A stretch of DNA of 64,000 nt. Source: Fontibacterium temperatum (GTDB taxonomy: Bacteria; Pseudomonadota; Alphaproteobacteria; Pelagibacterales; Pelagibacteraceae). Below the pieces are notes generated by a model. The model was not told the origin of the DNA and searched no databases. It saw only the letters and a list, made by a program, of their open reading frames with translations. This document shows positions 51,639 to 60,801 of the stretch, one piece after another. The stretch covers positions 434,001 through 498,000 of the forward strand of contig CAXNKS010000001.1 in assembly GCA_964203055.1 (NCBI GenBank), in the 5' to 3' direction. Both the position numbers and the translations under genes were made by a program. Every line of letters starts with the position of its first letter. Position 1 is the stretch's first letter.

Positions 51639-52784
51639 ATGAAAAAAATTTACTTATTACTTACATTTTTATTTTTAAATCTATTTTCGCAGAATGCTTT
51701 TTCACAAAAAAAAGATGTTCTTTATGAAAAATTAGATTTGTTTGGAGACATTCTTGAAACAATAAACAAAGAATATTTTAAACAAATTAATGAAGGCGAA
51801 GTAATTGATGGAGCAATTAACGGAATGCTTCAATCGTTAGATCCCTATTCTTCTTACATGAGTCCTAAAACATTCAAGAGTATGAATACTGAAACCAAAG
51901 GTGAATTTGGTGGTCTTGGTATTGAAGTTACAATGGAAGCTGGACTGGTAAAAGTAATATCTCCAATTGATGATACTCCTGCCGATAGGGCTGGAATAAG
52001 GTCGGGAGATTATATTATTAAATTAGATAACAAGCAGGTTAAGGGTTTAACATTGGATGAGGCTGTAAATACTATGCGTGGCAAAAGCGGAACTCCAATC
52101 ACATTAACTATTAGAAGAATAGATGTCGATGACCCAATAATTGTAAAAATAGTTAGAGAAACAATTAAAACTAAATCTGTTGTTTCTGAAATTAAAGAAA
52201 ATATTGGTTATTTAAGATTAAGATCTTTTAATGAAAAAAGTGGTGATGAATTAATAGACAAAATTAGAGAAATAAGCAGAAGCAAACCAAACATAACTGG
52301 TTACATTTTGGATCTGCGAAATAATCCTGGTGGTCTTCTTTCGCAAGCAATTAAAATATCGGATGCTTTTTTGGATAGTGGAGAGATTGTTTCTACAAAA
52401 GGAAGAGATCCTAAAGATATAAAAATTTATAATTCTAAAAAAGGTGATGAAATTAATGGAAAACCACTCATTGTACTTATTAACAAAGGATCAGCTTCTG
52501 CGTCTGAAATAGTAGCTGGAGCTTTAAAAGATCATAAGCGAGCAATTGTTATTGGTGAAAAATCTTTTGGAAAAGGTTCTGTTCAATCTATTATGCCTTT
52601 ATCTAATGGTGGCGGATTAAGATTAACAACAGCTAAATACTATCTACCAAGCGGTGAAACAATTGAAGAAATTGGCGTTCAACCGGATATTAAAGTAGAT
52701 CAACAGAAAGAAAATTTTAAAATAAACGATCCTACAAACGATAATCAATTAATTTATGCTCTTAAACTTTTAAAAGCGTCATGA
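51639..52784 (+). CDS. ctpA: C-terminal processing peptidase (S41 family)
   Basis: Periplasmic serine protease of 381 residues. It has an N-terminal signal peptide (about 1-22, ending near NAFS), a PDZ domain containing GEFGGLGIEVTMEAGLVKVI, and the S41 core LRNNPGGLLSQAI. The catalytic Ser is in GSASASEIVAGAL and the Lys in SFGKGSVQS. It probably trims envelope proteins. Its stop overlaps the rppH ATG by 4 bases. Confidence 0.94.
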   Translation: MKKIYLLLTFLFLNLFSQNAFSQKKDVLYEKLDLFGDILETINKEYFKQINEGEVIDGAINGMLQSLDPYSSYMSPKTFKSMNTETKGEFGGLGIEVTMEAGLVKVISPIDDTPADRAGIRSGDYIIKLDNKQVKGLTLDEAVNTMRGKSGTPITLTIRRIDVDDPIIVKIVRETIKTKSVVSEIKENIGYLRLRSFNEKSGDELIDKIREISRSKPNITGYILDLRNNPGGLLSQAIKISDAFLDSGEIVSTKGRDPKDIKIYNSKKGDEINGKPLIVLINKGSASASEIVAGALKDHKRAIVIGEKSFGKGSVQSIMPLSNGGGLRLTTAKYYLPSGETIEEIGVQPDIKVDQQKENFKINDPTNDNQLIYALKLLKAS

Positions 52785-53248
52785 AAGATTTAAGCAATCT
52801 TCCTTATAGAAAAGGTGTTGGGATAATGCTTCTAAATCAAGAAACTAAAGTTTTTATCGGAAAAAGAATTGATAGTACTAAGGCATGGCAAATGCCTCAA
52901 GGGGGAGTTGATCAAAAGGAAGATGTTCTGAACGCTGCCAAAAGAGAGCTTAAAGAAGAAACAGGAATTACATCAATTGAAATTATTAAAAAATCAGAAA
53001 AAGAATTCGTTTACGATTTGCCTAATGAGCTCCTTGGTAAAATTTGGGATGGAAAGTATAAAGGACAAAAACAAACTTGGTTTCTTGCAAAATTTATAGG
53101 TGAGGATGAAGAGATTAATATTAAACAAAAAAAAGCAGAGTTTTATGATTGGCGTTGGGCCGAACCTTTAGAGCTACCTAAATTAATAGTTCCTTTTAAA
53201 AAAAAGCTTTATCAAGAAGTTATAGAAGAGTTTAAAAAGTATCTTTAA
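52781..53248 (+). CDS. rppH: RNA pyrophosphohydrolase RppH
   Basis: Nudix hydrolase that removes 5' pyrophosphate from mRNA and so starts decay. It is 155 residues. The Nudix box GGVDQKEDVLNAAKRELKEE, followed by TGI, is intact, preceded by AWQMPQGG. The RYKGQKQTWFLAKF-like motif (KGQKQTWFLAKF here) is RppH-specific. It ends the rightward operon and overlaps the convergent atpC by 4 bases. Confidence 0.94.
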   Translation: MKDLSNLPYRKGVGIMLLNQETKVFIGKRIDSTKAWQMPQGGVDQKEDVLNAAKRELKEETGITSIEIIKKSEKEFVYDLPNELLGKIWDGKYKGQKQTWFLAKFIGEDEEINIKQKKAEFYDWRWAEPLELPKLIVPFKKKLYQEVIEEFKKYL

Positions 53249-53637
53249 GATTTTAAATTATTAATCTGATCAACAATTTGATTGTTAAGATAAATTTCTT
53301 CGTCAGAAATTTCTTTATTACTTAACTTTTTTTCTGCGTTCTGTTTTAACTTAATTAACTCTTCACTTTGAAACTCTGTACTATTAAAAAAATTATCTAA
53401 TAAAATACTTAATTTATTATTAGAAAATTCTACAGTCCCTCCTGTAGAAAAAAATGTATCTACATTACTTCCTGCTTTTGCAATAATTTTTCCTGCTTTA
53501 AGAAAAGTGATTAAGGAAATATGGTCTTTAAAGATTTCCATATCTCCTTCTATTCCAGAGATAACAACGCTATCAACTGCTTTTGAATAAGCTACTTGCT
53601 TTGGAGTTACGATTTCTAAATGAATATTATCTGCCAT
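53245..53637 (-). CDS. atpC: F1 ATP synthase subunit epsilon
   Basis: Central-stalk subunit that couples rotation and restrains ATP hydrolysis. It is 130 residues. The N-terminal beta sandwich has LEIVTPKQVAYSKAVDSVVISG followed by EGDMEIFKDH, and the C-terminal helices are the last 45 residues. It is the last gene of the leftward atpHAGDC operon, 5 bases after atpD. Confidence 0.95.
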   Translation of the reverse strand: MADNIHLEIVTPKQVAYSKAVDSVVISGIEGDMEIFKDHISLITFLKAGKIIAKAGSNVDTFFSTGGTVEFSNNKLSILLDNFFNSTEFQSEELIKLKQNAEKKLSNKEISDEEIYLNNQIVDQINNLKS

Positions 53638-53642
53638 TTAAG

Positions 53643-55067
53643 TTAAGCCGCAGCTTCTTTTGCCATTTTTTCAGCTTTTGCAACTGCCTCTTCTATTGTT
53701 CCAACCATATAAAAAGCAGATTCTGGTAAATGATCATACTGACCTTTGCAAATTGCATCGAAGCCTTTAATTGTTGATTGTAGATCAACTAATTTTCCTG
53801 GTGAACCTGTAAATACTTCGGCAACAAAGAAAGGTTGTGATAAAAATCTTTGTATCTTTCTTGCTCTTGATACAACTAATTTATCTTCCTCTGATAATTC
53901 ATCCATACCTAAAATTGCTATAATATCTTGTAAAGATTTATAGTTTTGTAGTATTTTTTGAACTTCCCTAGCAACTCTATAATGTTCCTCACCAACAATT
54001 CTTGGATCAAGAATTCTTGAAGTTGAATCTAGAGGATCTACCGCTGGATAAATTCCAAGTTCAGCAATCTGTCTTGATAAAACTGTTGTTGCATCTAAGT
54101 GAGCAAAAGAGGTCGCAGGCGCAGGGTCTGTTAAATCATCCGCAGGAACGTAAATCGCTTGCACAGAAGTAATCGATCCTTTGCTAGTTGTTGTAATTCT
54201 TTCTTGTAGGTTACCCATGTCAGTTGCCAATGTTGGTTGATATCCAACTGCAGAAGGAATTCGACCAAGTAATGCTGACACTTCTGATCCAGCTTGTGTA
54301 AATCTAAAAATATTATCAACAAAGAAAAGAACGTCTTGACCTTCTTTATCTCTAAAATATTCAGCAAGTGTTAATCCTGATAATGCAACACGAGCTCTTG
54401 CTCCTGGGGGTTCATTCATTTGTCCATAAACTAAAGCAGCTTTAGATCCTGGACCATCAGTTTTAATAACGCCTGACTCTATCATTTCGTGGTACAAATC
54501 ATTTCCTTCTCTTGTTCTTTCTCCAACTCCGGCAAACACTGAAAAGCCACCATGCGCTTTTGCAACGTTATTTATTAATTCCATAATCAAAACTGTTTTT
54601 CCAACTCCGGCTCCGCCAAATAATCCAATTTTTCCACCTCGAGAATATGGTGCAAGCAAATCAACAACTTTTATTCCTGTAACCAAAACTTCTGTTTCAG
54701 TCGATTGCTCAACATAAGCTGGTGCGGCTCTATGTATTGGCCATTTTTCTTTTGTTTTCAAAGGTCCTCTTTGATCAATCGGCTCTCCTATAACATTAAT
54801 AATTCTTCCTAATGTTTCTGGACCAACTGGAACAGTAATTGGTGTGCCAGTATTTATTACTTTATCACCTCTTTTTAATCCTTCTGTTGTATCCATCGCA
54901 ATAGTTCTGACTGTGTTTTCTCCAAGATGCTGTGCAACTTCTAGAACTACTCTTAATCCATTATTATCACACTCAAGGGCTGTTAAAATCTCTGGCAGAT
55001 CATTATCAAATTTTACGTCTACAACCGCACCAATAACCTGAACTATTTTTCCAAATTTATTTTCCAT
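53643..55067 (-). CDS. atpD: F1 ATP synthase subunit beta
   Basis: Catalytic subunit of F1, 474 residues. It has Walker A GGAGVGKTVLIMELI near residue 150, GERTREGNDLYHEM (catalytic Glu region), VLFFVDNIFRFTQAGSEVSALLGR and DPLDSTSR. The sequence is highly conserved and complete. It lies 7 bases downstream of atpG and 5 upstream of atpC. Confidence 0.98.
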   Translation of the reverse strand: MENKFGKIVQVIGAVVDVKFDNDLPEILTALECDNNGLRVVLEVAQHLGENTVRTIAMDTTEGLKRGDKVINTGTPITVPVGPETLGRIINVIGEPIDQRGPLKTKEKWPIHRAAPAYVEQSTETEVLVTGIKVVDLLAPYSRGGKIGLFGGAGVGKTVLIMELINNVAKAHGGFSVFAGVGERTREGNDLYHEMIESGVIKTDGPGSKAALVYGQMNEPPGARARVALSGLTLAEYFRDKEGQDVLFFVDNIFRFTQAGSEVSALLGRIPSAVGYQPTLATDMGNLQERITTTSKGSITSVQAIYVPADDLTDPAPATSFAHLDATTVLSRQIAELGIYPAVDPLDSTSRILDPRIVGEEHYRVAREVQKILQNYKSLQDIIAILGMDELSEEDKLVVSRARKIQRFLSQPFFVAEVFTGSPGKLVDLQSTIKGFDAICKGQYDHLPESAFYMVGTIEEAVAKAEKMAKEAAA

Positions 55068-55074
55068 AATTCTT

Positions 55075-55959
55075 CTATAAAGATTCAGCTCCAGAAATAA
55101 TTTCTATTAACTCTTTAGTAATTACCGCTTGTCTTGTTCTGTTGTAATTAATTGTAAGTTTTGCAATTAAATCTCCAGCGTTTCTAGTTGCATTATCCAT
55201 GGCTGTCATTCTTGATCCTTGCTCACTAGCCTGATTTTCTAAAAAAGCTGCATAAATCTGCGTTGCAATATTTTTTGGCAAAAGATTTTCTAAAATATCA
55301 TTTTCATCTGGCTCATATTCATACTCGCTATTATTTACTAAAGTTTGTTGATTTGATTTTTGTTCAATTGAAACTGGGATTAACTGCTGTGCTTGAGGGA
55401 TCTGGGAAATAACACTCTTAAATTGATTATAAAATAAAGTGCAAATATCAAATTCATTTCTAGTAAATAAATTTAAAATTTTATCCGTAATTTCTTGTGC
55501 TTTACCAAAAGAAACAACTTTTTCGTCTTTTAAAGTTATTCTATCAATAATGTACTGATTGTACTTTCTCTTCAATTGATCATTGGCCTTACCACCAACA
55601 ACTATGATCTTTAGAGTTTTTTTCTCGTTTAATATTTTTTCAAAATACACTTTTGCTTTTCTGCAAATATTTGTATTGAAGCCGCCACATAATCCTCGAT
55701 CAGAACTTAAAACTACACAAAGATGAGTTTCATTTTTTTGATTTCCTACTAATAATTTTGGCGCTGAATCCATGTCAGTTACTGAATTTTTTAAATTTGA
55801 TATTATTGAATTTAACTTTTCAGAATAAGGTCTTGCGTTCTCAGCGTTCTGTTGGGCTTTTCTAAGCTTAGCGGCAGCGACCATTTTCATAGCCTTTGTT
55901 ATTTTTTGAGTAGATTTTACGCTACTAATTCTGTTTCTTAAAAATTTTAAACTCGCCAT
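55075..55959 (-). CDS. atpG: F1 ATP synthase subunit gamma
   Basis: Rotor shaft subunit of F1, 294 residues. The N-terminal helix LKFLRNRISSVKSTQKITKAMKMVAAAKL and the C-terminal SRMTAMDNATRNAGDLIAKLTINYNRTRQAVITKELIEI are clearly recognisable. The SDRGLCGGFNTN motif lies near residue 85. The ATG overlaps the atpA stop by one base. Confidence 0.96.
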   Translation of the reverse strand: MASLKFLRNRISSVKSTQKITKAMKMVAAAKLRKAQQNAENARPYSEKLNSIISNLKNSVTDMDSAPKLLVGNQKNETHLCVVLSSDRGLCGGFNTNICRKAKVYFEKILNEKKTLKIIVVGGKANDQLKRKYNQYIIDRITLKDEKVVSFGKAQEITDKILNLFTRNEFDICTLFYNQFKSVISQIPQAQQLIPVSIEQKSNQQTLVNNSEYEYEPDENDILENLLPKNIATQIYAAFLENQASEQGSRMTAMDNATRNAGDLIAKLTINYNRTRQAVITKELIEIISGAESL

Positions 55960-57494
55960 TATTTTTGAAAACCTCTCTTAAAGTCAGTAATAAATGTTTT
56001 TAACTTTTCTTCATTAGATTCATCAATTTTTCCTGAAGATTTAATATTATTTAAAATATCAGGCGCTTCTGATTTTATTTTTGATAAAAGTTTGCTTTCA
56101 AAAGATTTGATCTGATTAAGCTCAACGTCATCTAAAAAACCTCTTACGCCTGAAAAAATTGTTACGACTTGTTCTTCTACTTTTAAAGGTGAGTATTGAT
56201 CTTGTTTTAATAATTCAGTTAATTTTGATCCACGATTTAATAATTTTTGAGTAGAAAGGTCTAAGTCAGATCCAAACTGTGCAAAGGCAGCCATTTCACG
56301 ATACTGAGCGAGTTCAAGTTTGATTGAACCAGAAACTTGTTTCATTGCTTTAATCTGCGCTGCTGATCCAACTCTAGAAACTGATATACCTACGTTAACA
56401 GCAGGTCTAACTCCTTTATAAAAAAGTTCCGTTTCTAAGAATATTTGTCCGTCAGTAATAGAAATAACATTTGTTGGAATATAAGCAGAAACATCGCTGG
56501 CCTGTGTTTCAATGATTGGTAAAGCCGTAAGAGATCCTCCACCATGCTTATCATTCAACTTTGCAGCTCTCTCTAGTAATCTGCTATGAAGATAAAATAC
56601 ATCTCCTGGGAAGGCTTCTCGTCCTGGAGGTCTACGTAAAAGTAGTGACATCTGTCTATAAGCAACAGCCTGTTTTGATAAATCATCATAAACAATAAGA
56701 GCGTGCATTCCATTATCTCTAAAATATTCTCCCATTGTACATCCTGTGTATGGGGCTAAAAATTGTAATGGTGCTGGATCAGATGCTGTTGCTGCAACAA
56801 CAATTGTATATTCCATTGCTCCTGCCTCTTCTAATGTTTTTACGATTTGAGCAACGCTTGATCTTTTTTGTCCAATGGCAACATAAATACAATAAAGTTT
56901 TTTACTTTCATCATTAGACTTATTAATTTCTTTTTGATTAATAATTGTATCAATAGCAATTGCTGTTTTTCCAGTTTGTCTATCACCAATAATTAATTCC
57001 CTTTGGCCTCTTCCCACAGGAATTAAACTATCAATAGCCTTTAATCCTGTTTGCATCGGTTCATTCACAGATTTTCGTGGAATAATACCTGGAGCTTTAA
57101 TCTCAACTCTTTTTCTTTCTGCATTTTTATCAATTGGACCTTTTCCATCAATTGGGTTGCCTAGTCCATCAACTACTCGACCTAATAAAGATTTTCCAAC
57201 TGCAACGTCAACAATTGATCCTGTTCTCTTTACTATATCTCCTTCTTTAATTTTTGAGTCGTCTCCGAAAATAACCACTCCAACATTTTCAGTTTCAAGG
57301 TTTAAGGCCATACCTTTTGTGCCCTCAGAGAATTGAACCATTTCTCCAGCTTGAACATTATCTAATCCGTAAACTCTCGCTATACCATCTCCTACTGTCA
57401 AAACTTGACCAACTTCAGAAACTTCAACTTCAGTTCCAAAATTTTTTATTTGGTCTTTTAAAATGTTAGTAATTTCAGAAGGATTAATTTTCAT
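55959..57494 (-). CDS. atpA: F1 ATP synthase subunit alpha
   Basis: Non-catalytic nucleotide-binding subunit, 511 residues. Features are the N-terminal GDGIARVYGLDNVQAGEMVQF, Walker A GDRQTGKTAIAIDTI near residue 170, and the late signature PAVNVGISVSRVGSAAQIKAM. The gene lies one base downstream of atpH. The full operon order atpHAGDC is the usual F1 order in alphaproteobacteria, with F0 genes elsewhere. Confidence 0.98.
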   Translation of the reverse strand: MKINPSEITNILKDQIKNFGTEVEVSEVGQVLTVGDGIARVYGLDNVQAGEMVQFSEGTKGMALNLETENVGVVIFGDDSKIKEGDIVKRTGSIVDVAVGKSLLGRVVDGLGNPIDGKGPIDKNAERKRVEIKAPGIIPRKSVNEPMQTGLKAIDSLIPVGRGQRELIIGDRQTGKTAIAIDTIINQKEINKSNDESKKLYCIYVAIGQKRSSVAQIVKTLEEAGAMEYTIVVAATASDPAPLQFLAPYTGCTMGEYFRDNGMHALIVYDDLSKQAVAYRQMSLLLRRPPGREAFPGDVFYLHSRLLERAAKLNDKHGGGSLTALPIIETQASDVSAYIPTNVISITDGQIFLETELFYKGVRPAVNVGISVSRVGSAAQIKAMKQVSGSIKLELAQYREMAAFAQFGSDLDLSTQKLLNRGSKLTELLKQDQYSPLKVEEQVVTIFSGVRGFLDDVELNQIKSFESKLLSKIKSEAPDILNNIKSSGKIDESNEEKLKTFITDFKRGFQK

Positions 57495-57495
57495 T

Positions 57496-58026
57496 TTATT
57501 TATTAAATAAATTATTTAATCTTGTTTTAGCAGAAGTATCAATCATTGTACTCCCAATTTGAAGAATTGAACCAACTAATAAAGATGGGTCTACAGAAAA
57601 AGAAATTTTGATTTTCTTCTTTAAAATGTCATCTAATTTTTTTGCTATATCTGCTTTTTCACTATCTGAGATTGCATGTGATAATTTAAGCGTTGCTAAA
57701 ACTTCTCCTCTTTCATTTAATAATAAATCAAAAAAATTATTTACTATTTTCTCTAAAAAGAAAAATCTTCTATTTTTATTTAGTACTTTTAAAAATCTTG
57801 AGAATAAATCTGAAAAAGAAAAATGCTTAGCTAAAGCATCAATAACATTATTAATAACTGAATATTTATACGTTGGATTTTTAATAAACTTTTTTAAATC
57901 TGTACTTTGATCTAATATTTCTTTTAAATTCAAAAAATCTTTTTCAAGAACATCTAAACTTTTAGCTTCATAAGCTAGTCTATATACTGCTTTAGCGTAT
58001 CTTTGAGTTTCACTAAAAGTTTTCAT
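57496..58026 (-). CDS. atpH: F1 ATP synthase subunit delta
   Basis: Peripheral-stalk subunit joining F1 to the F0 b subunits. From ATG 58026 it is 176 residues and begins ETQRYAKAVYRLAYEAK, which matches the family start. An ATG at 58071 would add 15 Lys-rich residues and looks unlikely. The C-terminal DPSLLVGSILQIGSTMIDTSAKTRLNNL is typical. It heads the atp operon, with priA upstream on the same strand, a common alphaproteobacterial neighbourhood. Confidence 0.93.
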   Translation of the reverse strand: MKTFSETQRYAKAVYRLAYEAKSLDVLEKDFLNLKEILDQSTDLKKFIKNPTYKYSVINNVIDALAKHFSFSDLFSRFLKVLNKNRRFFFLEKIVNNFFDLLLNERGEVLATLKLSHAISDSEKADIAKKLDDILKKKIKISFSVDPSLLVGSILQIGSTMIDTSAKTRLNNLFNK

Positions 58027-58116
58027 AGATTTTTTACTATTAACTTTAAAAGAAAAAAGGTCTCGTAACATGCGAAATTACACTAATCAAGTGTGATATT
58101 TTGTACTTTTTTAAAA

Positions 58117-60087
58117 TTATTTAAAGTTTATTGGGTCAACGTCTACAGTTAGTGAAATATTTTTTTTAATTTTAATAGTTTTTAACCAATCTTTTAAAAA
58201 TTTTTGTGGAAATGCCTCTTGAGGATATTTTAATAATAACCTAGAACGATATTTTCCCTTTATAAGCGAAATAGAGGCGCTTACAGGACCTAACAACAAA
58301 GCATCTTTCATTTTTGGAATTTTATTTTTTAAAATTCTTGCACACTCATCAACATCAAATCTATTTTTTCCTGAAATAATAAAAGCAATAAGCTTTGTAA
58401 ACGGGGGTAGATTAGATCTTTCTCTGAAACTAATTTCATTTTCATAAAAAGCTAAAATGTTCTGATCACATATTGATTTTAATGTTTGGTTTTCTGGTTC
58501 AAAAGTTTGAAGATATACTGTTGAATTTTTAACCTCTCTTCCAGCTCTGCCACTAAGCTGATTCATCAATTGGTATGTTTTTTCTGAACTGCGAATATCA
58601 TTTCCTAAAAAATTCACATCAGAATTAACGATAACGATACAATTTAACTTTGGAAAATGAAAACCCTTAGAGATTAACTGGGTTCCCACAATAATATTAA
58701 TTTTTCCATCCTGGATACTCTCAAAAATCTTTTTTGTACTATCATCGTTATGAATAAAATCACTTGAAAATAATTCAATTTTTTTATCAGGAAAAATTTC
58801 TTTAACTTCCTCAAATATTTTTTCAACACCCAGACCATAAAAAGAAAGTTTACAATTATCTCTGTCTTTACATTTTCTTTCTAATGGGGCTTCGTGATCA
58901 CAATAGTGACAAATTAATTTATTAGTTTCTTTGTGATAAATTAATGAAACTGAGCAATTAGGACAATTAAAACGATATCCACACTTTGAGCAAATAACGA
59001 ATGTTGAATATCCTCTTCGATTTAAAAAAAATAAGATTTGATTTCCTTTGTCTAAAATATTTTTAAGTTCTGGAATAATAGACGATGAGATAAATTTAGA
59101 TTTAAGAGGAGGATTTTTTTTTAAGTCTACAAATTTAACTTCTGGCAATTGAGCATCGCCGTATCTTTTGTCTAAACTAATATAAGAAAATTTTTTATTA
59201 ACTGTATTGTAGTAAGTTTCTATAGATGGTGTTGCTGAAACTAAAATGACTGATATTTTTTTTATAGAGGCCATTAATACAGCCATGTCCCTAGCATTGT
59301 AAATTACTTGATCTTCTTGCTTGTAAGATTGGTCATGCTCTTCATCTATAATAATTAAACCCAATTTTTTAAAAGGCAGGAATAAAGATGATCTGGCACC
59401 TAAAACTAAATTGATTTTATGATTAGCAATTCCATGCCAAATTAATCTTTTATTTTTTTCAGAAATATCTGAGTGCCATAATGCAGGATAATTCCCAAAA
59501 TACTCTTTGAATCTTTCTTTGATTTGATTTGTTAAAGCAATTTCTGGAAGAAGAACTAAAACCTGATAACCCTTTTTTAAAAAATCTTGTATTTTTTTAA
59601 AATATATTAATGTTTTTCCTGATCCTGTAATTCCATGTAATAAAACTGTTGAAAATTTATCAAAAGAAATTTGATCATCTAAAATCTTAATAGCTTTCTT
59701 CTGACTTACGTCAAAACTAATATCTTTTTTTAATGAGTATTCTTTAAAAGACTCCTCTAGTTTCTTTTTTTTAGATATTTCTTTAAATGCCTTCTTAAAA
59801 ATAAATAATTTTAAAGTAATGCCTAAATCAACTAAGTTATATCGAGAAAACTTTTCTAAAAAAATTAAAGTATCTTTAGATAAAGACGCAAAATCAAATT
59901 TCTTTTTAATATCTTTAATTTTAATTGAGCTCTTAATGGGACCACTCTTACCCCAAACGACACCTATAATATCTTTATTTTGGAAAGGAACCAAAACAAA
60001 GTCCCCAACTTTTACACTAATATCTTTTGGAACATTATATGTAAAAGGGTGATCAAATTTTAGCGGTAGTAACACATCTAAAGTCAT
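58117..60087 (-). CDS. priA: Primosomal helicase PriA
   Basis: 3'-to-5' DNA helicase that restarts stalled forks, 656 residues from ATG 60087. Walker A GITGSGKTLIYFK is near residue 150 and the DEAH box IIDEEHDQSYKQED near 250. A zinc-binding block carries several CxxC motifs (CSKCGYRFNCPNCS and CHYCDHEAPLERKC), followed by GVEKIFEEV and QLISKGFHFP. An in-frame TTG just before the ATG is the alternative start. Confidence 0.95.
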   Translation of the reverse strand: MTLDVLLPLKFDHPFTYNVPKDISVKVGDFVLVPFQNKDIIGVVWGKSGPIKSSIKIKDIKKKFDFASLSKDTLIFLEKFSRYNLVDLGITLKLFIFKKAFKEISKKKKLEESFKEYSLKKDISFDVSQKKAIKILDDQISFDKFSTVLLHGITGSGKTLIYFKKIQDFLKKGYQVLVLLPEIALTNQIKERFKEYFGNYPALWHSDISEKNKRLIWHGIANHKINLVLGARSSLFLPFKKLGLIIIDEEHDQSYKQEDQVIYNARDMAVLMASIKKISVILVSATPSIETYYNTVNKKFSYISLDKRYGDAQLPEVKFVDLKKNPPLKSKFISSSIIPELKNILDKGNQILFFLNRRGYSTFVICSKCGYRFNCPNCSVSLIYHKETNKLICHYCDHEAPLERKCKDRDNCKLSFYGLGVEKIFEEVKEIFPDKKIELFSSDFIHNDDSTKKIFESIQDGKINIIVGTQLISKGFHFPKLNCIVIVNSDVNFLGNDIRSSEKTYQLMNQLSGRAGREVKNSTVYLQTFEPENQTLKSICDQNILAFYENEISFRERSNLPPFTKLIAFIISGKNRFDVDECARILKNKIPKMKDALLLGPVSASISLIKGKYRSRLLLKYPQEAFPQKFLKDWLKTIKIKKNISLTVDVDPINFK

Positions 60088-60141
60088 CAAAAAATTCTAT
60101 TAATTGTTTATTTCTTACTATAAATTTTATAATCTAAATCC

Positions 60142-60801
60142 ATGGAAATTTTTCTAGACTCATCAGATATTAAAGAAATTAGAGGATTAAACAAAGCTAA
60201 TTTAGTAGATGGCATCACAACAAATCCATCTCTACTTGCGAGTGCAAATACTAATTTTAAAATTTTATTAAAAGAAATTTGTAGCGAAATAAAAGGTCCA
60301 GTAAGCGCTGAGGTGACGGCTCCGGATGTTCATTCAATGTTAAAAGAGGCTGACGTTCTAAAAAAAATTGCAAAAAATATCGTAATTAAAGTTCCGTTAA
60401 CTTGGAATGGCTTGCAGGTATGCAGTATTCTTTCAGCAAAAAAAATTAAAGTAAACGTTACTTTATGTTTTTCTACCTCACAGGCCTTGCTTGCTGCAAA
60501 GGCTGGAGCAACTTATGTTTCGCCTTTTATCGGAAGATTAGAAGATATCGGAGATAATGGAATTCAGCTTATAGCAGATATTAAAAAAATTTTTAATAAC
60601 TATAAAAATATAAAAACAAAAATTTTATCAGCTTCTATTAGATCTGTTGAACATTTTAATGCTGTTGCAACTATCGGTTCTGATGTTGCTACAGTTCCTG
60701 TTAAAATTTTTAAAGAACTTCACAAACATCATCTTACAGACAAAGGTGTGGATATTTTTACTGCTGATTGGAAAAAATCAGGAATGAAGATTTTAACTTA
60801 A
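60142..60801 (+). CDS. tal: Transaldolase (fructose-6-phosphate aldolase-like)
   Basis: Pentose-phosphate-pathway enzyme of the short transaldolase family, 219 residues. Motifs are MEIFLDSSDIKEIRGL, VDGITTNPSLLA and the Schiff-base lysine in NIVIKVPLTWNG near residue 86, then CFSTSQALLAAKAGATYVSPFIGRLED. Whether it acts as true transaldolase or as FSA cannot be told from sequence alone. It is divergent from priA and convergent with lpd, overlapping by 4 bases. Confidence 0.93.
   Translation: MEIFLDSSDIKEIRGLNKANLVDGITTNPSLLASANTNFKILLKEICSEIKGPVSAEVTAPDVHSMLKEADVLKKIAKNIVIKVPLTWNGLQVCSILSAKKIKVNVTLCFSTSQALLAAKAGATYVSPFIGRLEDIGDNGIQLIADIKKIFNNYKNIKTKILSASIRSVEHFNAVATIGSDVATVPVKIFKELHKHHLTDKGVDIFTADWKKSGMKILT

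Noticed and set aside
54131..54367. Minus-strand reading frame inside atpD and similar long frames on either strand
   Set aside because: These lie wholly within strongly conserved genes, lack recognisable domains, and are expected by chance in AT-rich DNA.
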